The notes below the pieces were generated by a model. It did not search any database. It was given only the letters and a program-made list of their open reading frames with translations, and was not told where the DNA came from. A stretch of 64,000 nucleotides of DNA from Motacilla alba alba (Eukaryota > Chordata > Aves > Passeriformes > Motacillidae). Both the position numbers and the translations under genes were made by a program. Within the stretch, counting starts at the first letter, position 1. Each line of letters starts with the position of its first letter. The stretch is from assembly GCF_015832195.1 (NCBI RefSeq), contig NC_052018.1, forward strand, positions 61,627,666 to 61,691,665. The letters run 5' to 3'. Of this stretch, positions 11,537-22,777 are shown piece after piece.

Positions 11537-13977
11537 AACAACATTTAATTATTACACAAAACCCATCTTCAGGACTGATTAATAGTCATGGAAGATTTCA
11601 GAGCTGGGCGACGTGAACCCTTCCAGATCATGCCAGGATAATTTTCTGTGGCCTTTATTCTTTCATGCTATCAGATCTTGCTGATTTTGCACTGAAGCAA
11701 CTGGGAAAGGCTTGTACCTGAACAGGGCTGAGCTGCAGCCATTGCCAAAGTAAAAACTGGTCTGTGCAACAGAGACAGTGTGCAATGACAGACATCAAAT
11801 TTTGTGTTCAGCTTCTCCTACTAACTAGAGAAACCTGCAAAGTCCCAGCCTTTTATTAATGGTTTAAAATGTATTGAAAATAATGCTTAGCTTTTGTATA
11901 CTTTCTAGTGGCCTAAACTTGTCTTCTCAAGGGTTTTCATCATTCATGGGTGTCAGCTAGAAAGGTAAATTCTTTTCCCTCTTTTTCTCTTTAAAAATAC
12001 ATAATCCTTGAGATCTAATAGTGACATTAAATGCTTTTTTTCCTTCAACGCGTTTTTTGCTACGCACTTCAAACTAAGCTACAGAGTTTCCAGGTGCATT
12101 AAACGTTTCAGAAACACCCTATTCATCTTGCTGGAACTGGCTAAAACATGCTCTCCTCCTCTTCTCCCACCCTTGCCTCCGGTAGCAATGGGAAAATTAA
12201 ATCAGCCAGAGGAGAAGTGCAGGGGGGAGTTAAGAGAGAGGTGTTGTTGTAAGTGTCCAAGATACTTTTTTTTTTTTTTTTTTTTTACAGTTTCAGGTTT
12301 CTGAGCATTCCCCTAGGCTTTTCCAACACAAACTTTCTTCCTCTTTTCAGAATCGTGTTCTCTCTGTAACATGACACAGTTACATGACAATGCTGCCCAA
12401 CAAAAAGCTTTTAAAGCAGAGTGACAGTCAGGTAATTTCTGCAACGCTTTGTAGTTAATATCTCTTTCTTTTCCTTGCTGGCTCATGTTTTGCTATTCTC
12501 TTATTACTTTCTCCTCCAACTAAAGTATATACTATTTCTGCTTGGTCTTTGTCCAGCTCTCCACAAACTGGCTTTATCCCCAGTCTTAGTTGTTCATTCC
12601 CTTGCACAGACACAGACTCTATTACGTCTCATTTATTTCTTCCATACACTACTTCTGTGTGTCAAAAGCAGCATTATTCAAGAAAGAATAAACAACAGCA
12701 TTGTTTTTCAAAGAAATCAAATCTAGTGTGCTCTCATAAGAGTCAGACCAGCTTTCCAAAACTTTCCTTCAGGAATTTAAGCACAGGAACTACCCTGCAA
12801 TTACTGCAATTGTTTTAAACCTTGTAGGGATTTTTAGCTCTAATTATTAATACTAATAGTCTCCTTTTTTATCAATCACTTGAACAATTCATGAGAACAG
12901 GAGAATCAAGCATGGTGGTAAAATGTGTAAGGCAGGAAAACCACTACACCCTCCCTTGTATCAACAAAAAGGAGGCCAGATTTGCAGTGCACTAGAACAC
13001 TGCTTCACATTTTCAGAACAAGAATATTCTTAGCATCTGTGCCAAAAACAACACTTCCTTCCACTCTGAAACGCAATAAATCTATAAAACTCCAAGAAAG
13101 AAACCAGTAATCTTCAGACACATTGAATGAATTTACAGGGAAGGAAATGCACAGCCAGTTCTGAATTATTAACAATGAAATAAATTATAACACATTATAA
13201 ATGCATAATTTAAATACATCTAATTTCTTGGCAATGATCTGTTTGGGTTTTTTCCTCCCTATAAAGACAGATAGCATCTAAGAATCATTTACCACCAGCT
13301 TAGGGGGACTTTAGGTTGTAACGTGATTCAAATTACTTGACTGTATCCTACTAAATCTCTTTCATAAGCATGCAATGGAAGTGTCATTTCTTTGTTGATT
13401 CATCCAGGATCTTGGGGGGCAAAAGGGAGGGAAAAGAAGCCCACAGAGATTAGCTTTCAGCCTGGGTGACTTTACATTGCTTGTTATGACATAAATGTTT
13501 CAGGTAAGTTGATCTCTGGGAGATAAACAAGGAGAGCAATTGGGAGAAGAGTCACAAACTGTACCCTCTCTCACTACCCACATCACACCATGTTTTTAAC
13601 TCAGGATGCTGCTGCTGAGTGGAATTCACTTGTTTGGTGCCCAAGCACTGAAATTCCTTCGACAGTAGAGGTGAAAGATGTACAAGCCACGCTGCGGCTT
13701 TCCACAGCCTCAGGGGCAAACACTGCCTAGGAACATGGATCCTGGGCAACTCACTCCCGACAGGAATTGCAGCTGGGGCTCCTCCATGAGCTCCTACTGC
13801 TCCAGACATCCTCCCAACAGTATTTACACTGGGCTATGCAGCAGAGGCTGCAGTCTGCTGAGGGGGCAGACATGGACACTGGCACACAGCGCTGGCTTCG
13901 CAGCTCCTGTTTGGAGAGGGAGGATCGCTGCTGCACCTGACTGCAGCAGGCTGAGCTGAACACAAAGCCTGGCTCCT
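11537..13977. other. Noncoding DNA with a 21-base T run
   Basis: AT-rich unique sequence. A 21-base T run at 12266-12286 is directly followed by ACAG, which resembles a splice acceptor, but I see no open exon with a good donor behind it. The GC-richer patch 13550-13960 carries overlapping frames on both strands with no coding character. Confidence 0.5.
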
Positions 13978-14090
13978 AGAATCACAGAATGTTTGGGGCT
14001 GGAAGGGACCTTAGAGATTATATAGTTCAAGCTCCTCTACCACGGGCAGGGAGCCTTCCACATCCTGGCTTCCAGGCTCCCATTGCGGTA
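13978..14090 (-). mobile_element. CR1 LINE, 3'-end fragment, antisense
   Basis: The plus strand starts with AGAATCACAGAATG, then TTTGGGGCTGGAAGGGACCT and a segment like TTAGAGATTATATAGTTCAAGCTCC. This is the reverse complement of the avian CR1 3' terminus, which normally ends in short ATTCTRTGATTCT-type repeats. The element is therefore on the minus strand and keeps only about the last 100 bp, the usual strong 5' truncation of CR1. No CR1 reading frame remains. Confidence 0.9.
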
Positions 14091-17034
14091 GTTTGTTTCT
14101 TCAACACACCATCCTCTTCCCTGACAGGCTGAGTTTTCCTGGGCATTCATACCAAATTTCACTCATAACAAATGCTATTTTACTTAGCTGATCTGACTAC
14201 CAAACAGAAATTGGGATCCAAATCACTTCCCTTCTGTTGCCTTGCTCTACACTTGCTCCACGGCCATGCAGGCAGAGGGCACAAAGAGCCAGCCCCGTCT
14301 TCCTCCTCAGCAGAAAGGATCACGTGAAACAACAATCATTTAAGTGTGCATCAACAGTGCTCCAAACCCCAGAAATAAAACCAGCGGTGACAAATCCTCA
14401 GTCAAGAGTTTCACTTTCTGAGCTGAAGCTTCCAGTAATAAAGAAAAGCTCTTAAGCTTGAAAAAGAGTCCCTGTGTGTGTCTCTACGTCTTGTCAGCAA
14501 TGTTTTAAGGTGAATGTGTAAATTACAATAGCAGTGAAAACATCAAATTTCATCATATATCACAGTTATTCTAACTGTGCAAATCACTACATTGGCTAAA
14601 ATCAATAAATATTAGAGATTGTCTGTATTTTTTGCAAATTATCTCTAGATCATAAACTACATGATCTGTTTTCATAGATCATGCAATAGCCCAGGCTCTA
14701 AAGCCCAACCAGTATCTAAGGCCTCTGCACCATTCTTGGGCTTTTACTGGGCAACACATTAAAATGTTCAGATTTAGAAAATACAAAAAGGATTAAATAA
14801 CACTGAAATGACTATGATGCATCTACCTGATGAGGATTTGCTAACAGTTTGGGCAGATGGTCAGAATGAAGACATCTTAAAACACTAATAAAAAAAAGCA
14901 CATTCTCAGGGGTGAGGAATGCAGGCTGATCTTTGGGAATAGAACAGGCTTTGGTCATGCAGTTTCAAATGTTAGGACAGCTGCATCACAGCCTAACTCT
15001 GCTAGGCAAAACATCATTCTAATACATGTGAAATCAATGAAGGAATCAGAGAAGAAAAAAGCAACACAGCCCTTATCTTTTCATATGAAACTTCATTTTC
15101 ATAAAGCTATCATTGTCACAGATTTGGTATTAACCCTATGATGATCTGTCATTCTCATTCTACTGACATGCAACCTGACAGCATACCCTATACCTCCATA
15201 GAATGATGGAGCAGACATAGATCCTGATGGATCCATAGATCCTTCCCATTTATACTGATTATCACAGCTGTACAAAGCAGTGAGAGAACAAAAAGTTAAA
15301 TAAAACTTTCCCTCTGGACAGAGACTTTTCTGGACTTCCCATAAACCAAGTCAGGGACAGAAGAAATTCATATTCCTTTGCAGCGACCTTGTATCAAGCC
15401 TTGCAAGAAACTCAAGTCTTAAATCAAATTTCGTAATAATGAGCAGTCATAAGATTAACAGAGGTGATTTCAAGGTCTCTGCTGATTGCTAGTCCAAACC
15501 ACTATATGGACTACAAAAAGGCAAGGTTAAATTGATTCACATATTGTAATATTTAAACCCAGGAAAAAACCTCCAAACCCAGAAGAGAGGACACCCCAGC
15601 GCTGTTACCCATGTGACTCTGGTCAAACAGAGTGAGAAGAAGAAACAGTTCATCTTAATACCCTGCACCACCTGGATATCCATGGTGATCATCCTACCTA
15701 GTTCCTACTGAACCATTTCATAAGACGCTACAGGAAATGGCACACTCCAGACCCCACTGTAATTTTACATTTGTCCAAAACTACACTTGAGAGTGTAGGG
15801 CTTGTAGAGTTCATGTACAGAGCGGGGGATACAAATTACTCAGTGTCACTCTTTGATTTGGCTTTGGGGCATGAAAAAACTAACAAAAAGCACTCCTCAT
15901 TATTTGCCTACTTTCCCTGCCCATGGCTTGTAGTCAAGTCACAGTTTCTCCTGGCTCAGAAGGGGTACCAGCAACCAGCCTCACTCTCTGGGATCTGCTG
16001 GGGGCAAAACAGACCAGAGCTACCACTGCCTGTTATTAATTTTATCATCACCAGCTAATCATCTCCTTTCTTTTTCCTATGCCTAGAACTGGCCCTACTC
16101 AAAAGTCAATCCTTTCTTATCAGAAAAAGAACAGGATCAGGAACCTGCTTTTTGCCAGCTAGAGAAGACAATGCATGGACGGCTCAGAAATTATTTTTCC
16201 ACATGGGACTGAGTGGCAACTAGTTGGGGTATTTCTGCATATCAGAAATATTTATCTAGCCACTGTTACAATTTTAATACAATAGGTAGAAATAAATTCT
16301 GGGAGTAGGCTGTTTGCTGAAGAATTTTTGAAAATCCATCAGTGATTGACCCAAGGCACTAAGAGCACTCAGCATTGTGTTTTAAAACAATTAATTCAGA
16401 GAAAAACAAAATCATACCAGCATCAATTCAGAAGTATTTTTCTGCAACATTACGTTTTTTTAAACCTCAAAAAAGCATCAGCATCCAAAAAATGAATAAA
16501 GGACAACTTTAAGGAAAAAACATACCAAGAAAGATATAAAGATGTAAGTCCTTTCTGTTTTTAATAGGCTGGACTATTTGATATGGTGCAAACACTGATG
16601 AGGATTTGAGAGCTCTTTGCTGTCCTCCTGGCTATCTTAGGTGCCGTCCGGCTTACTTCTGGTAAGTTTTCCCATTTAAACAAAGGAATTAAATAAAAAG
16701 GACTGGAAAGCATTTTGAAATCTATAACAGAAAACACCACCTAAGGATGAGGCCATATTACTCAGGAGAAATTCCTCAGGAGTCAGAAAGCCAAGGAGGA
16801 GGATCTAGGAAGGAAGGACAACTGATCCAAGGGGTGGCTGGGATCCAGCGGCGTGGGATCAGTTGTCAGTGGGGCTTAGCACAGGGGGCTCAGCAGGAAA
16901 CAAGATCTTCCAGGAGCTTTTCATCTGGGGGAAGTATCAGGGTGGTCATCTGAGAAGACAACCCCCACACAAACACAGGCAGCCAGCAAAGGCTCTGCCC
17001 CTGCCTGGGAACTCTGGTTCTCCTCATGGCAGAT
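14091..17034. other. Noncoding DNA, no gene seen
   Basis: Unique AT-rich sequence. One short inverted repeat is present: CATGATCT (14660-14667) and AGATCATG (14676-14683) around an 8-base loop. The small frames at 15771-16058 and 16747-16953 lack splice support. Confidence 0.5.
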
Positions 17035-17170
17035 GAGGAAGCTGATGATTAACGCTGCGAACAGGTGATTAGTGGCTACCAAACATCAGCACATGAAGAT
17101 ATCTCAGCCAGCATGCCTGACACGAAAGGTCACGTACCCTGGCAGCTAAACGAGGAGAAATTCTGGTCAT
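17035..17170. promoter_or_regulatory. Candidate conserved noncoding element
   Basis: This block keeps at least five CpG dinucleotides (AACGCTGCGAAC, CACGAAAGG, CACGTACC, AACGAGG) in otherwise CpG-poor DNA. It also carries GATGATTAA, GTGATTAG and the nuclear-receptor half-site AGGTCA. Retained CpGs and homeodomain-like cores suggest constraint. Its left-hand side overlaps no repeat. A weak 45-nt minus-strand exon candidate (17138-17182) overlaps the right end, so constraint, if real, could be regulatory or coding. Confidence 0.27.
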
Positions 17171-18049
17171 CCCTGAAGCAGCCTCAGAGGGAGAAGAGGT
17201 GAGACACCAACCTGTTGAGCACTACCCCTTTGTTTTCACACACATGTGGTCCCCGTGGTGTGGCTGGTGCCCCGTGTCCTTATGAGACCCGTGTTCTGGG
17301 CCGTGCCCCAGGGTGCAGGCTCAGGTTGCAGGCTCCTCTGCAGTGAGGAGCTGCTGCAGCTGAGGAGCCGCGGGGGCACCGCTCTGCTCGGGCGGATCCC
17401 AAAGCACGCAGCAGCACGTACACTTCATATTCCATAAACATACTGCACTTAATAGGGTGCACAATTTTTTCTCTATAAATAGTGATTCATTCCACACACT
17501 TACATTCAGACCCTCACCAACAGCACAAATCAGAATCATGGTGTTGGGAGCATGATGAGACCTATGCTTCCAGCAGCTGCCATTGCTTTTCATATTTCAG
17601 CTCAATAAACACAAGCATCAACTTTTAAAAAGAGCTCCTGCAATTCTCATTAGTAGCAGGCAACTTCATGGCTACCCATTCTGTCTGAAAACATGGGCTT
17701 TTTATACCTTTGACCAGGCATCCAAAATATCCACTCAATCAGCCCAAAGTCCAAGGCAGATTACATACTTAATTAACCCAAATTCTGAAGCTGTCACAAC
17801 TGTAGTCCCATCTGACAACACTAGCAGGGTGAAGAGTTTCCCAAAAATAGCTGAATAGCTTTGGTAGAAATTCAGCAGCAAATGAAAACAGTACACCTTT
17901 ACATTATATTTAAAACTCTTGCATAACTCAAAAAAGCATAAAAAAACAGGGAGAAATGAATAGGATTCCCAACGTAGTCTTATGAGAGTTCAGCCTCAAA
18001 GTCCCCAACCAATTTAAATCTCAGGAAAAAAATAAGGAAGATGAGGCTC
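17171..18049. other. Noncoding DNA, no gene seen
   Basis: Unique sequence with a small GC-richer patch at 17230-17410. Frames in this patch on both strands have no coding support. Confidence 0.5.
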
Positions 18050-18245
18050 TCTGCTAATGTCATTTATGGCTGTGGACAAGTCATTTGGGGCTTCACATCA
18101 AATGAAACTTACCATTTCATCTCAATAGCTCTACTTTCAACTCTTTCAAGTGCAGCAAAACCTGAAATGACCAGCTGACAGGTGTGCTGGGAGTAGCTCA
18201 CTGCACCTGTAAGTGCTTTGAAATGCCTTCCTGTAAAGTGCAAGG
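18050..18245 (+). mobile_element. Possible old MIR-type SINE relic
   Basis: GGCTGTGGACAAGTCATTT resembles the MIR box TGTGACCTTGGGCAAGTCACTT. Further right, GTAAGTGCTTTGAAATGCC and then TAAAGTGCAAGG resemble the MIR tail AAAGTGCTTTGAGATCC...GTGCAAGG. Order and spacing fit a plus-strand copy, but the middle is badly eroded, so this is a tentative call from remembered consensus features. Confidence 0.4.
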
Positions 18246-21183
18246 AGTTTCAAAGTTCTTCCACTTTAGAAAGGAAAAACAGCCAGAGCAGAAAAACCAA
18301 TTTCCTTTTTAAACCCTGTAAGAATTATTACTCTGAGGTCTTTTCTGCACATTCAGAGTCATAGTGGACTGAGTCAGGATGAGAATTTAGGTCTACGGCT
18401 GAGCATCTCCATGTCCAGTTCCTCAGGAACAGGAGGGCTTGCTCCACAACAGTGCCCTCAGTAAGGCTCACAAGCAGCTACTAATGCAGAGCACTAATGG
18501 AGTAACAACTTCTACTAGACAAGTCTTGGAATTTCTCCATGGATAACCAATTAGGTTGTTTACCGGCACCTAGAAGTGCTGAAGCAAATATTAGTTTTCC
18601 ATTTCATTTCAGGATTATGACAGTTAACACAATTACAATTCCTCTGCACAGACACAGGTGAAGCTGATGTTTCCTCATCCATGAACAGGAAATCCCAGAA
18701 AGCCAAGAGAGATGAAAAGCAGCAGTCTGAGAAACATGTTCACTTCTGACCTATGACAATCATTTCACCGAGTGCCAAGGTCAACAAACAACAGGATCCT
18801 ACCAGTGACTGCTTTCATCTCATGGGGGGAGCTGGGTGGGAAATGGTTTTCCTGTGCTGTTGAAGTACATTTTCATGCCCTTGAAAAAAAAAAACCTGTG
18901 TGTCTGTAAAAGGATGAAATGCAAGCCAGACAGTTTGTGCTCGGTTTCTGCAAAACGCATGCGAGGAGAGGAACTCCCCCCCAGCCCAGAGTAAACAGCC
19001 CTGCAGACCTCATCCTTGGCACAGCAGGTCAGCACAGGGCTCTGACCCCGATCTTCAGCTGGCCCCAATGAGCACCCTGACCAGTGGGGCAAGAGTTTCC
19101 CGGGACCTACCCTTTGCAACTTGTCCTACCCCTTCCCATACCCTCTGCTCGTGCTCCACATTCCATGCTGAGCTGCCTGACCTATTCCTAGGAACACTAA
19201 CAAGGTCTGTTTTTACTGGAAATTTCATTATTGAAAAGGCATTGCTACTCAAGAAAGAACAAAAATCTTTTCCCACCTAACTAGCTCTGCTTTGAAATGC
19301 TCCTTCCCAATATACTGATCATGTCTCCACTGTCTGTTTCTCTGTGCTGTGGCTGGTACTGAACTACCAAAGAAGAAATCCAAAAGGGAGAAAAAAAAAC
19401 TAACTGAAAAAAGTGCACAGCTCTGCTGCCCTTTGATAAGCTGTAGATCAGAAAGTAGAAGAGATAGCTTTTGCACACAGTGGCTGATAACCCCAAAAGC
19501 ACTCAGCTCCAGCCAGTAAATGGGGAGAGATCATACTAATCAAGTCCTCCTAGGCGTGGGAAAATCAGAGAAGAGGAAAGAAAATGAACAAGGATATGTG
19601 CTCCTCGTTATCCACATATCTATACTGTCCATACTGTCTTCCCAAGCTCCTGTTGTGACTGATGTTTGTTCACATTTTCTAGCCATGGCAAATAACAAAG
19701 TTTTAAAAAACTATCTAAAGGACTGGAAAGTTGTAACCTGGGAGAAGGAGCAAAAGCTGCCGATGGACACCAACCAGGCAATCCAAGACCTGCTTTGCTG
19801 CCCATCTACCACTCATAGTTATGAGAGATGATTAAAGTCCAGATCCTCCTGTCCACAACACTTCAACACCCACTCACATGCAGCTGATGGCAAACTCTAG
19901 CACAACGGTATTGCTAAAGAAAGTTCCAATGGCATATGAAAATTGAAGTTCTTCCTCTCTTTATGGGCATGCTAATCCATCTGGTATGAGTCTACATCTG
20001 CCCAGTCGAGAAGGACTTTGAATTTTATGATTAAGCCTCAGTCCTGCCCTTAATGGGAAAGTGACACTAGGACCTTGATCTGTTTAAGTACTTCAACATA
20101 TTCTGAGAGTAAAACCTTTAACTTAAAGCAAATCTTAAAAACCCAACCCTTCAGGACACTGGCTGAGGTCCATCCTGAGTATTGCATTATGTATTTATTC
20201 TATCTCTTCCAGGTCACTCTGTGAATTTCAGGAAAAATCTTTTACTTTATTTTGCTACACCAAACCATGTCCACTTTACCAGTCTACCCAAAGGCCTCAT
20301 GGTGATTTACTAGTGGTACCTTCCCTGCACAGAGCCAACAGCCCCTCTGAGCCCTGCAGGAGCACAGCAGGGCTCGTAGGGTAGAGTCTGAGCCCTCCAA
20401 GCTTGCAGAGCTGGAGGAAAAGGAAGCAAAGAGGCAAGCAACTCCTCACAGCTGCTTTTGTGTGGCTCACTGGGGATCTGAATGCACTATTGATTCCCTA
20501 GCACTAAAACAGATTTGTAGCCCCTGCGTGTGCAAGACAGATATCTCCTTCAACTCTAATCTCTAGCAGCTGTCAATGACTTAAATGGCTTGGAGCTGCC
20601 TGGTACGCCACAACCAACGAAGATTTTAGGCTTGCTTGCCTAAAGGGCAACCCATGGAACAGGAATCAGGGAAAGTCATTCTCCCGCCCTCATCACAGAT
20701 GGATAGGGCCTCCCAAACTTCACAATGGATTAAGTGTCCACATGATGTCAGTAAAACAGACTAGAGAAAACAAATGAGGGCACCCCCAAGAATCCATGCC
20801 ACCCAGAAACCCACTTGCCCCTATCGTTCCTTGTTGAGGATATACCCTCCCAACAATTTTAACACTGATAAAAGTGCAGTGGAATTGCTCTTCCAGAAAC
20901 CTCCCAGAGGATCTACCACTGTCTCATCACAAACTGCAGGGCTCTTAAAATGAAGATAACTAAAGTTTACTTGGCAATATTGAGGCAGCATCATTGTAAC
21001 TTACATGTTCAGATACTTGTCTCTCAACACTCCTGATCGAAAATTTTGCTTTCAATCAGGAAAGAATTCAACAGTGAATTTTTTTTCTTTGAGATAAAGC
21101 TAAGAATTCAGCCCAATTATTGTCCATTATCATCCAGCCAAGCAAACATAGGCACCACAGTTACCCTTAGTCAAGATATAGCT
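18246..21183. other. Noncoding DNA, no gene seen
   Basis: Unique sequence. GC-richer patches at 18950-19170 and 20330-20470 have no recognised repeat or exon. The 103-codon plus frame at 19520-19831 has no supporting splice sites or domain. Confidence 0.5.
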
Positions 21184-21200
21184 CCCCCCCCCCCCCCCCC
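21184..21200. repeat. Poly-C homopolymer, 17 bases
   Basis: There are 17 uninterrupted C residues between ATATAGCT and AGGCAAAATG. It is the second long G/C homopolymer in the left part of the window and, like the first, is likely length-variable. Confidence 0.96.
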
Positions 21201-21673
21201 AGGCAAAATGTTCTCACAATAGACTTTTGCACTTAAGAGTTGTTCAAAAAAAGTTTTACACTTCTTTTGTACAGGAAGCTTAACAAAAATTTTTAACCGG
21301 TCCATCTGTTTCCTTACAGCTGCTTTCCGATGACTACCTTGAAACAATCCTAACACACTGGCTGCTGGGTGAAACCTTCAACGGGATGGTAACATTTATT
21401 GGAAATGGTCCAATTTTTCTTTCATGCAACGTTTGACAGGTGAGAAAATCATCCAAGGTTTTGACTGGGATGGTGTGACTAGGAATATAACCAAGTTTGT
21501 CTGAAAATTATGTGTTAATACTAAAACTATTCTCTGAAACAGCAATGAAGAAAAAATAAAAGGGGAAAAGAGAAAGTTTGTTGCACTGTCTCCTATTTGA
21601 CAAAACATTCCCACATTAACAGCAAGTAAAGTATGGATAAAGTTCAGTCTTCAGCATTAAAGTCTACAACAGG
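21201..21673. other. Noncoding DNA, no gene seen
   Basis: Unique AT-rich intronic-type sequence. No repeat or exon recognised. Confidence 0.5.
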
Positions 21674-21727
21674 ATTTTGTTGGTTGGGTTTTTTTTTATT
21701 GTTTTGTTGTTTTTTGGGGTTTTTTTA
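21674..21727. repeat. T/G-only low-complexity tract
   Basis: T runs are broken by GTTGGTTGGG, GTTTTGTTG and GGGG blocks. The minus strand reads as an A/C tract with AAAACCCC blocks, the same style as the tract at 431-488. Confidence 0.8.
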
Positions 21728-21948
21728 GTGGATGTAAAGGAAACAGGCGTTGAGGAAAAACAGGCATGCAGGAATTTCGCAGGAAACTTCAAATCTCGCT
21801 GAAGTTAATTTAGATTCTACATCCTATTATTGTGGGAAGAGACCCACTCTGGTTTTCAGTAACTAAAACACACCGGGTTATCTGAACAACATTCCCAAGA
21901 AGCTCGTACTACCTTCAAAAGGTTTCGAACAGCCAGGACTGCTTTACT

Positions 21949-21983
21949 GGGGGGATGGGAGTGGGGGGATGGAGGTGGCGGGG
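21949..21983 (+). other. G-quadruplex-prone cluster beside the CpG island
   Basis: Four G runs (six, three, six and four G) fall within 35 bp on the plus strand, with loops of seven bases or less. This satisfies the common G-quadruplex pattern. It lies about 450 bp inside the first intron of the leftward gene, with the G-rich strand as the template strand. Confidence 0.6.
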
Positions 21984-22299
21984 AAAACGACCCGAAACAG
22001 TTCCACTCACACGCTATTTATTTATTTTCAACAGTCTGCTTACACATAAAATGTCCTGGAGCTAAAAGCAACCAGCTGGGCGGGTTACTAGCCGCGCTCC
22101 TGGGCGAGGTGCCAGAGCTCCTTCCCTTTCCCTACGAAGGGGAAGCCTTCGTACTTATTTGTTTAATAACGGGGAAAGAAGGAGCCCCGAGCCCCGGGGA
22201 AGGCGGGAGGCACGGCGGAGCCCTCGCCCCCCGGGGGCGGCCGATCCGGGCAGCGCAGCGCCGGCAGCGGCCGCCCTGCGCTCCGCAGGAGCGGGGCAG

Positions 22300-22314
22300 C
22301 GGCGGCGGCGGCGG
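22300..22314. repeat. Short CGG trinucleotide repeat (5 units)
   Basis: Five perfect CGG units lie within the CpG island. On the leftward-gene model they sit about 117 bp into intron 1, past the splice donor at 22431, not in the 5' leader. Confidence 0.85.
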
Positions 22315-22431
22315 CCCCGGGACAGCGGGCACCGCTCCGCCCGCCCGGGCACCGCGGCTCCCCCGCCGCCACCACCGACCCCCGGCGGGAGCCCCCCGCC
22401 CCGCCCCGGCCGCGCCGCCTCCGCTACTCAC

Positions 22432-22474
22432 CGCCGGCAGGCTCGGGCAGCGTGGAGACCGAGGTCTGGCCCAT
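22432..22474 (-). CDS. First coding exon of an unidentified leftward gene
   Basis: On the minus strand, GCCATGG gives a strong Kozak context (G at -3 and +4). An in-frame TGA at 22495-22493, seven codons upstream, makes this ATG the likely true start. Fourteen codons follow (MGQTSVSTLPEPAG), then one base of the next codon, then a consensus donor GTGAGT at 22431-22426. Without splicing the frame would hit TAG two codons later. The exon is 43 nt, so the intron is phase 1. Position 2 is Gly, but residue 6 is Val, which breaks the usual N-myristoylation pattern. I do not recognise the protein. The rest of the gene lies to the left, probably beyond this window. Other frames in this island are GC-driven shadows. 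Confidence 0.7.
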
Positions 22475-22777
22475 GGCTCGGCCGGGAGGCGCTCACGCCG
22501 CCCGCGGGGCGCGCAGCCTCCGCCGCGGCTGCTCCCGAGGGGACATCCCGGTGCTGGCCGGGCCCGCGCTCCCCGCCGGCTGGCGGGGGGCGGCCGCTCC
22601 GGCTGCGGGCCGGCGGCTGCTGCCCGTCATCCCGCCGAGCTGCCCGGCCACCGCCGCGGCCCCGGCCCCTCGCCCCCGCCCCGCTCCGCCCCGGCACCGC
22701 CTCGGCCCCGCCCGGCCCGGGGGCTGCGCGCCGCTCCCGCACCGGCCCCGAGCGGGGCAGCGCCGCGATCGCAGAGG

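Larger units (their letters stand above)
22079..22777 (-). promoter_or_regulatory. CpG-island promoter of a leftward gene
   Basis: This is a roughly 700-bp block of very high GC and dense CpG in otherwise AT-rich DNA. It has several GC boxes (Sp1-type CCCCGCCCC), for example 22395-22411 and 22671-22694. The first coding exon at 22432-22474 lies inside it, so the core promoter should be between about 22480 and 22780. At the right edge is the palindrome GCGATCGC (22765-22772), and just beyond it a sharp switch to A/T-only sequence that includes a TTTAAA element (TATA-like on the minus strand). The exact start site cannot be fixed. Bidirectional transcription is possible but not shown. Confidence 0.9.

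Noticed and set aside
12266..12290. T21 followed by ACAG as a splice acceptor
   Set aside because: No open exon with a good donor follows. The T run is better read as a homopolymer repeat.
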